Assembly (NCBI GenBank): GCA_900313125.1
Contig: OMPZ01000235.1
Location: 1-10,573 of the forward strand
Direction: 5' to 3'
From: an uncultured Eubacteriales bacterium
GTDB taxonomy: Bacteria > Bacillota > Clostridia > Oscillospirales > Acutalibacteraceae
Length of the DNA: 10,573 nt
Below, one piece after another: positions 6,891 to 10,573 of this stretch. A program made the translations under genes and the position numbers. Every line of letters starts with the position of its first letter. The first letter of the stretch is position 1. The notes under the pieces are model-generated. The model did no database searches. It saw only the letters and a list, made by a program, of their open reading frames with translations, and was not told where the DNA came from.

Positions 6891-6919
6891 ATTATACGAT
6901 AAACCTGCACATTTTACAA
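6891..6919 (-). promoter_or_regulatory. Sigma-A-type promoter of the CPBP-tadA operon
   Basis: On the minus strand TTGTAA (6919-6914) and TATAAT (6896-6891) are 17 bp apart. Transcription should start near 6884, giving a leader of about 38 nt before the ATG at 6846. Confidence 0.75.
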
Positions 6920-6946
6920 GGTCAAATTTGTTAATTTTTTACCTGT

Positions 6947-7144
6947 CGGCAGCCGGGCGGCTGCAGGCAAATTCCGCGCGCCAGAGCGGGCGCAGGCAAA
7001 TTCCGCCGAACTTTAACATTGAAACAACTTCTGTTCCGCGCCATAAATACAGTAGGCGCGTTGGGTGCGCCGAGCCGCGCGGCGAAGAAGCTGCGCCCTA
7101 AACAACCTAAAACCGCGCAATTGCCCGCAGCCGCCCGGCTGCCG
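6947..7144. mobile_element. MITE-like element with ~31-bp imperfect terminal inverted repeats
   Basis: The two ends are inverted copies. The outer 18 bp are a perfect match (CGGCAGCCGGGCGGCTGC at 6947-6964 against 7127-7144). With three mismatched or gapped positions the match extends to 6978 and 7114. Inside lie a perfect 15-bp direct repeat (6963-6977 and 6992-7006, GCAGGCAAATTCCGC), a GGCGC/GCGCC hairpin around 7055-7071 and a palindromic GCCGCGCGGC (7074-7083). No gene fits. The size, TIRs and intergenic position suit a non-autonomous transposable or REP-like unit. No clear target-site duplication flanks it, so a purely structural element remains possible. Confidence 0.6.
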
Positions 7145-7172
7145 TTGACTTTTTTGAGAAGTGTGTTATAAT
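7145..7172 (+). promoter_or_regulatory. Sigma-A-type promoter of metK
   Basis: TTGACT (7145-7150) and a perfect TATAAT (7167-7172) are 16 bp apart. Transcription should start near 7179, leaving a leader of only about 45 nt, too short for a SAM riboswitch. The -35 box begins at the base after the right end of the inverted-repeat element. Confidence 0.85.
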
Positions 7173-7223
7173 AAGAAGGTAATGTTAAAAAGATGGCGAA
7201 AAGTCGCTGAAGGGAGATAAATT

Positions 7224-8405
7224 ATGGCAAAAAGATTGTTTACATCCGAGTCTGTTACCGAAGGACACCCGGATAAGGTGTGCGACCAGATCTCGGACGC
7301 TATACTTGACGAAATATTGAAGCAGGACAGCAACGCCCATGTCGCTTGCGAGGTGACGGCTACTACGGGTATGGTACACGTTATGGGCGAGATATCTACA
7401 GATTGCTACGTCGATATCAGCTCGGTAGCGCGCGACGTTATCAACGGTATCGGCTACGACCGCCCCGAGTGCGGCTTCGACGGCAATACCTGCGCGGTTT
7501 TGACTTCTATCGACAATCAGTCGCCCGATATCGCTATGGGCGTAAACGAAAGCTACGAGCGCAAGGACGGCGAGCTTGACAGCGATAACCTCATCGGCGC
7601 AGGCGACCAGGGCATGATGTTCGGCTTTGCCTGCAATGAGACGCCGGAGCTTATGCCGATGCCGATCTCACTTGCTCATAAGCTTGCAAAAAGACTTGCG
7701 CAGGTTCGCAAGGACGGCACGCTTTCCTATCTGCGTCCCGACGGAAAAACTCAGGTCACGGTCGAGTACGATGACGATAAGCCCGTCCGCGTCGATACCG
7801 TCGTTATCTCTACTCAGCATGACCCCTACGTTACGCTGACACAGATCAGAGGCGACCTGCTCGAAAATGTCGTTAAGCCCGTTATCCCCGCAGAGCTGCT
7901 CGACGAGAATACGAAGTACTTCTTCAACCCGACAGGCAGATTCGTTATCGGCGGTCCCGTAGGCGACAGCGGTCTTACGGGAAGAAAGATAATCGTCGAT
8001 ACCTACGGCGGATATTCGCGTCACGGCGGCGGCGCGTTCAGCGGAAAAGACCCGACGAAGGTAGACCGCAGCGCGGCTTATGCGGCTCGCCATGTGGCTA
8101 AGAATATCGTCGGCGCGGGTCTTGCAGATAAGTGCGAGGTGCAGCTCGCTTACGCTATCGGCGTTGCAAAGCCGGTGTCTGTACTTGTCGATACGTTCGG
8201 CACGGGCAAGGTCTCCGATGATAAGCTCGCAGACGCCGTTAATAAGGTTTTCGACCTTCGCCCCAGCGCGATCATCAGGAATCTCAAGCTCAGAAACCCG
8301 ATCTACCGCCCGCTCGCAAGCTACGGTCATATCGGCAGAGAGGATCTCGGCGTTGAGTGGGAAAAGCTCAACAAGGTCGATGAGCTGAAAAAGGCTGTAC
8401 TTTGA
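7224..8405 (+). CDS. metK: S-adenosylmethionine synthase (methionine adenosyltransferase)
   Basis: 393 residues, normal length. It makes SAM from methionine and ATP with release of phosphate and pyrophosphate; the family works as a cytoplasmic homotetramer. Signatures are intact: GHPDK (14-18, with catalytic His15), GAGDQG (125-130), and the Gly-rich phosphate-binding loop GGGAFSGKDPTKVDRS (268-283). AAGGGAG lies 7 nt before the ATG. It is transcribed alone from its own promoter and ends at a strong bidirectional terminator. No frameshift or missing residue was seen. A long antisense frame on the other strand is a codon-bias shadow. Confidence 0.98.
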   Translation: MAKRLFTSESVTEGHPDKVCDQISDAILDEILKQDSNAHVACEVTATTGMVHVMGEISTDCYVDISSVARDVINGIGYDRPECGFDGNTCAVLTSIDNQSPDIAMGVNESYERKDGELDSDNLIGAGDQGMMFGFACNETPELMPMPISLAHKLAKRLAQVRKDGTLSYLRPDGKTQVTVEYDDDKPVRVDTVVISTQHDPYVTLTQIRGDLLENVVKPVIPAELLDENTKYFFNPTGRFVIGGPVGDSGLTGRKIIVDTYGGYSRHGGGAFSGKDPTKVDRSAAYAARHVAKNIVGAGLADKCEVQLAYAIGVAKPVSVLVDTFGTGKVSDDKLADAVNKVFDLRPSAIIRNLKLRNPIYRPLASYGHIGREDLGVEWEKLNKVDELKKAVL

Positions 8406-8418
8406 TACGATCCAACAC

Positions 8419-8461
8419 AAAAAATAACAGCACTTCCCGCGCGGAAGTGCTTATTTTTTTT
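8419..8461. terminator. Bidirectional terminator between metK and the HD hydrolase gene
   Basis: A perfect 9-bp stem AGCACTTCC/GGAAGTGCT (8429-8437 and 8443-8451) with a 5-nt loop. Eight T follow on the plus strand (8454-8461), and on the minus strand a T-rich tract lies at 8427-8419. It serves the convergent genes on both sides. Confidence 0.92.
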
Positions 8462-8482
8462 CGTTATTTATTATTATGAATA

Positions 8483-8923
8483 TTATACATCGTCCTCGGT
8501 GAGTATCTTGATCGCGTTGTTGTAGCGCGCGATGCGCTCGAAGGTGTGCTCCGTGAAACGCTCGATACGCGAAAGATCGCTGTTGTGGCGAAGATCGGCA
8601 AGCTTTACCTTGCGCGCGAGCTCGTTGCGCTTGACCATTTGAATGTACTCATTGTACGGCATACGCTTGTCGCGGGTGAGGATATCGACCGCGTCAACTA
8701 CCTCGTCGGGGAAGCCGCACGCTTCAAGCTTTTCGAGCGACACGCCCGCGTCCTCGACTACGTCGTGCAAAAGCGCCACGCAGACGGAATACTCGTCGTC
8801 CATCTGCTCAGCTAAATGGTACGGGTGATATACATACGGCATACCGCCGATATCTATCTGATTCTGGTGCGCCGCAAACGATATACGCAGCGCTTTCTTT
8901 GTAAGATCGGTATATATCATCAT
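8483..8923 (-). CDS. Stand-alone HD-domain hydrolase of RelA/SpoT type (predicted small alarmone hydrolase)
   Basis: A 146-residue cytoplasmic protein consisting of one HD domain. The motifs match the (p)ppGpp hydrolase half of RelA/SpoT proteins: PYVYHP with His33, LLHDVVED with metal ligands His53/Asp54 and the catalytic pair Glu57/Asp58, and KLADLRHN with Asp110 and Asn114. It lacks synthetase and ACT/TGS domains, so it would be a small alarmone hydrolase (MESH1-like), removing the 3'-pyrophosphate of (p)ppGpp. Other nucleotides are possible substrates, since such small HD proteins are not all specific. The first of two consecutive ATGs is preferred because AAGGG lies 10 nt upstream. The gene is monocistronic, converges on metK through a shared terminator, and starts about 60 nt after the 3' end of a putative 6S-like RNA. 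Confidence 0.87.
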   Translation of the reverse strand: MMIYTDLTKKALRISFAAHQNQIDIGGMPYVYHPYHLAEQMDDEYSVCVALLHDVVEDAGVSLEKLEACGFPDEVVDAVDILTRDKRMPYNEYIQMVKRNELARKVKLADLRHNSDLSRIERFTEHTFERIARYNNAIKILTEDDV

Positions 8924-8981
8924 AACGATATCGACCCTTCACTAAATAAATTTCGGACAATTATGTACAATAAAAAACTGC

Positions 8982-9166
8982 AAAAAAATCCCGCATAACC
9001 GTAGGTGTTCGCAAATAACCTGCCTACTTATCGACAGGTGGGCGCCTCCTCACAGGTTCACGCTCCCTTCGTCCGCCGAAGCGGGAGGTCTGCAATCCGC
9101 TGCGAGAGTCCGGCTCCCTATTAAAAATTGTAGGGTTATAAAGAACACATTCACGCATTACGCAGG
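8982..9166 (-). ncRNA. ssrS: Structured RNA of about 185 nt, candidate 6S RNA
   Basis: On the minus strand both ends pair over an interrupted closing stem: GCGTAA (9163-9158) with TTATGC (8998-8993), GTGTTC (9148-9143) with GAACAC (9010-9005), and ATAACC (9139-9134) with GGTTAT (9020-9015). An internal region follows, then a stem between 9108-9100 and 9055-9046 with one G-U pair and one bulge. The apical hairpin is CTCCC/GGGAG (9087-9083 with 9067-9063). Seven T (8988-8982) follow the 3' arm. Two positions in these stems pair as G-U on the minus strand but would be A-C on the plus strand, favouring minus. Length, end-to-end pairing and a central bubble fit 6S RNA, which binds the housekeeping RNA polymerase. 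A leader of the HD gene is the main alternative. The 5' promoter is weak (TTGTCG at 9198-9193). Confidence 0.5.
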
Positions 9167-9186
9167 AAGTTTACGATTTATTTTTC

Positions 9187-9204
9187 GCGGCTCGACAAAG
9201 CCGC
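9187..9204. repeat. Short GC-rich hairpin after the DUF1292 gene
   Basis: GCGGCT (9187-9192) and AGCCGC (9199-9204) form a perfect 6-bp stem with a 6-nt loop, 13 bp downstream of the DUF1292 stop. On the minus strand it is followed by A-rich, not T-rich, sequence, so it is at best a weak terminator or 3'-end stabiliser. Confidence 0.45.
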
Positions 9205-9217
9205 ATCAAGATGACGG

Positions 9218-9517
9218 TCAGTCATCGTCCTCGCCGTCATAAAGACTTTCAAAACGCTCGGAGAATATTTCGTCGAGCTCGTTTAGCAGCTCATCATCTT
9301 CGACCTCGGCAAGCTGTTCCTCGCCGTCCTCTTCGACTACTTCAAATATGTAATATTCACCTTCGCTCTCGACCTGATCCTCCGGTTCGTCATACAAAGG
9401 AAGGAGAGCGTAGTACGTCTTGTCCTCATGCTCGAGCGTATCGAGTATCTCAAAGGAATGCTCCTCGCCGTCGTCGTCCAGAAGGACGATCAGATCCGGC
9501 TCAAATTCATCGTTCAT
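9218..9517 (-). CDS. Small acidic DUF1292 (YrzB-like) protein
   Basis: A 99-residue, very acidic cytoplasmic protein. The pattern I-x-L-x-D-[DE]-[DG]-G-E-E-x-x-F-E-I-L near residues 10-25, followed by YYALLPL (35-41) and EYYIFEV (54-60), is characteristic of the DUF1292 family of Firmicutes. The function of the family is not established. In many Firmicutes it sits after yrzL and yrrK (ruvX); here it stands alone. AGGAGG lies 9 nt before the ATG. It has its own strong promoter and an unusually long leader of about 200 nt. The C-terminus (YDGEDDD) is a low-complexity acidic tail. Confidence 0.85.
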   Translation of the reverse strand: MNDEFEPDLIVLLDDDGEEHSFEILDTLEHEDKTYYALLPLYDEPEDQVESEGEYYIFEVVEEDGEEQLAEVEDDELLNELDEIFSERFESLYDGEDDD

Positions 9518-9721
9518 TTCACCATACCTCCTGCCCGAAGTTCAATATCATCAACTTGAGGATAATCCAAACTCTACCTTTTTTCAGTACCTTTTGCGGG
9601 GGGCTTTCCGGTCGCCCCCCTCACCCCCTTCGGAACCATACTTATAAAACCAAAGGTTGGCGATATATCCTAATTTGATAACATTGACCCGAAATACCGG
9701 GATAAACTCGGCATTTCTCTT
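9518..9721 (-). promoter_or_regulatory. Long 5' leader of the DUF1292 gene with a GC-rich hairpin
   Basis: The roughly 200 nt between the predicted start of transcription and the ATG hold no convincing ORF. They contain a perfect 7-bp hairpin GGGGGGC/GCCCCCC (9598-9604 with 9614-9620, 9-nt loop) and a weaker CCCG/CGGG hairpin (9688-9691 with 9698-9701). No U-tract follows the strong hairpin, so it is not a standard attenuator. No known riboswitch core was recognised. Confidence 0.4.
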
Positions 9722-9727
9722 TACTAT

Positions 9728-9756
9728 ATTGTACTCGTTTTTGTGCGATAAGTCAA
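9728..9756 (-). promoter_or_regulatory. Sigma-A-type promoter of the DUF1292 gene
   Basis: On the minus strand TTGACT (9756-9751) and TACAAT (9733-9728) are 17 bp apart, near consensus. The predicted start of transcription is about 9721. Confidence 0.8.
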
Positions 9757-9811
9757 GAGAGTTCATAAAAAATTTTTATATTTTATGTAAATCGAAAGAT
9801 TGTTATTTATT

Positions 9812-10573
9812 TTAGCGTATAATGTCGCGCAGGATCGAAACGGCTGCGGGTATCTTTCCGATGGGGATACCGGCAAAGCTCAGGTAAAAATATTTCAGTC
9901 CGTTTTTCTCGCGGCATTTGCCGAGACGTATGCCGCGGTCGCGCGCGCGTGAGCGAATGACCTCGATCGTGTTGTCGGCGGCGAGCTTTATCCTGACGCA
10001 GAGCGCCGTTTCTATCACGTCTACGACCGCCGTCGGAAAAGCCTTCTTCACCTCGCCGTACATAAGCTGCGACTTCGACGCGTACAGCTTTCTGAGACGG
10101 CGAAGCTGGCGGTCGAGCCTTCCCGACAAGATGTACTGCGAAAGCGCGAGCTGCTCCGATTTCGACGATGTCTGGTTGTAGTTTGACGAGCGTTCGGCAT
10201 AGAGAGCGGCGAGCTTCATCGGCAGCACCATGTAGCTTATCCTGACGCTCGGCAAAAGCAGCTTTGAAAAGCTGCCGATGTAGACGACGCGCGAGGAGCA
10301 CATTCCCTGAAGCGCGGGCACGGGCTTTGACGTGTAGCGCAGCTCGCCGTTGTAGTCGTCCTCGATTATCATAGCGTCGCGGCGTTCTGCCCAGCGTATG
10401 ATCTCGGCGCGTTTATTTATCGGTATCGGCGCGCTGCCGCGGCTGCTGCCGGAGGAGTTTACGAAAAGTATGCGCGGCATCACGCCGTCGTCGAGGATAA
10501 CGCCGTCTGAGTCCGCCGAAAGCCACGTTATGTCGTACCTGAAATCGGAGAATATCTGCTCGCCCTGCGGGAA
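9812..10573 (-). CDS. MocR/PdxR-type GntR-family regulator, C-terminal aminotransferase-like part (5' end missing)
   Basis: The frame is open from the right edge to TAA at 9812-9814 (253 codons seen). The GTG at 10483-10481 is internal, because the upstream in-frame codons keep family similarity (ADSDGV about where MocR proteins have VDxxGL). The visible part is the fold-type I aminotransferase domain. MIIEDDYNGELRY (10369-10331) matches the conserved EDDY-[DN]-x-E-[FL]-R-Y, and GSFSKLLLPSVRISY contains the PLP-binding lysine codon at 10264-10262. In MocR proteins an N-terminal winged-helix GntR domain precedes this domain and PLP acts as effector rather than for catalysis. Here the DNA-binding part lies outside the window. 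Targets often are divergent neighbours (pdxST, gabTD and similar), but none is visible. A plain aminotransferase is less likely. Confidence 0.87.
   Translation of the reverse strand, partial: FPQGEQIFSDFRYDITWLSADSDGVILDDGVMPRILFVNSSGSSRGSAPIPINKRAEIIRWAERRDAMIIEDDYNGELRYTSKPVPALQGMCSSRVVYIGSFSKLLLPSVRISYMVLPMKLAALYAERSSNYNQTSSKSEQLALSQYILSGRLDRQLRRLRKLYASKSQLMYGEVKKAFPTAVVDVIETALCVRIKLAADNTIEVIRSRARDRGIRLGKCREKNGLKYFYLSFAGIPIGKIPAAVSILRDIIR

Noticed and set aside
6187..7101. 304-codon plus-strand frame opposite the CPBP gene
   Set aside because: It is antisense to a clear gene and extremely Arg/Leu-rich, as expected from a shadow frame, and it runs into the inverted-repeat element.
7179..7223. 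SAM riboswitch before metK
   Set aside because: The leader from the recognised promoter is only about 45 nt and has no terminator or SAM-aptamer features.
7668..8420. 250-codon open frame on the minus strand across metK
   Set aside because: metK on the plus strand is unmistakable. The antisense frame follows from GC-rich codon bias, has no SD in a sensible place and shows no family motif.
9091..9120. Similarity of TGCAATCCGCT on the plus strand to the Alu part of Firmicutes SRP RNA
   Set aside because: Only this short word matches. The SRP hallmark GGAAGGAAGCAG-type loop is absent nearby, and the end pairing plus U-tract favour a minus-strand RNA.
9598..9628. G-quadruplex in the DUF1292 leader
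   Set aside because: Only two runs of three or more G are present on the minus strand here, so a simple intramolecular quadruplex is not supported.
9584..9766. 60-codon minus-strand frame upstream of the DUF1292 gene
   Set aside because: It overlaps the promoter of that gene, has no SD and ends in residues encoded by the G/C-rich hairpin.
9764..9811. Terminator after the MocR-type gene
   Set aside because: The sequence is AT-rich with weak A/T pairing only. No GC-containing stem precedes a U-tract.

Overview
The window looks like chromosomal DNA of an anaerobic gut-type member of the Clostridia (Oscillospiraceae/Ruminococcaceae-like). The basis is moderate-to-high GC coding sequence, AGGAGG-type ribosome binding sites, sigma-A-type promoters, a DUF1292 (YrzB-like) protein, a BspA-type leucine-rich-repeat surface protein and a Clostridia-style MocR regulator. 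The assignment to a group is an inference; no marker in the window fixes a genus.

Layout. (1) Positions 1-4029, minus strand: a tightly packed four-gene cluster (gaps of 16, 10 and 12 bp). It encodes a multi-pass membrane protein with an acidic cytoplasmic part, a single-pass membrane-anchored protein, an atypical Ser/Thr protein kinase with a zinc ribbon, and a BspA-like LRR protein with a C-terminal membrane anchor that runs off the left edge. It looks like a signalling or envelope module of unknown purpose. (2) Positions 4030-4867: about 840 bp with no credible gene but full of structure. It holds a 16-bp AT palindrome, a composite three-hairpin element, another 15-bp hairpin, and nine copies of a 9-bp iteron-like word (TGACCACTT) in both orientations next to an AT-rich stretch. 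(3) Positions 4868-6846, minus strand: tadA preceded by a CPBP-family intramembrane protease with an unusual repeat- and P/Q/Y-rich N-terminus; the two ORFs overlap by 4 bp and a strong terminator follows tadA. (4) Positions 6847-7223: a divergent promoter region in which a roughly 198-bp element with about 31-bp imperfect terminal inverted repeats sits between the CPBP promoter and the metK promoter. Its right end touches the metK -35 box. (5) Positions 7224-8923: metK (plus) convergent with a stand-alone RelA/SpoT-like HD hydrolase (minus), sharing a bidirectional terminator. (6) Positions 8924-9217: a structured-RNA locus of about 185 nt with paired ends and a U-tract on the minus strand, most like a 6S RNA. 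(7) Positions 9218-9756: a small acidic DUF1292 protein with a clear promoter and an approximately 200-nt leader. (8) Positions 9812-10573: the C-terminal aminotransferase-like part of a MocR/PdxR-type regulator, cut by the right edge.

How the parts relate. tadA (tRNA wobble editing) and metK (SAM supply) are housekeeping. The HD hydrolase is predicted to act on (p)ppGpp-like nucleotides, and the candidate 6S RNA would act on RNA polymerase. Two growth-phase regulators side by side is a notable pairing. The kinase cluster is the most probable source of new protein biology. The two repeat-rich intergenic regions are the most probable source of new DNA-level biology. All family assignments were made by reading motifs; no database search was possible.
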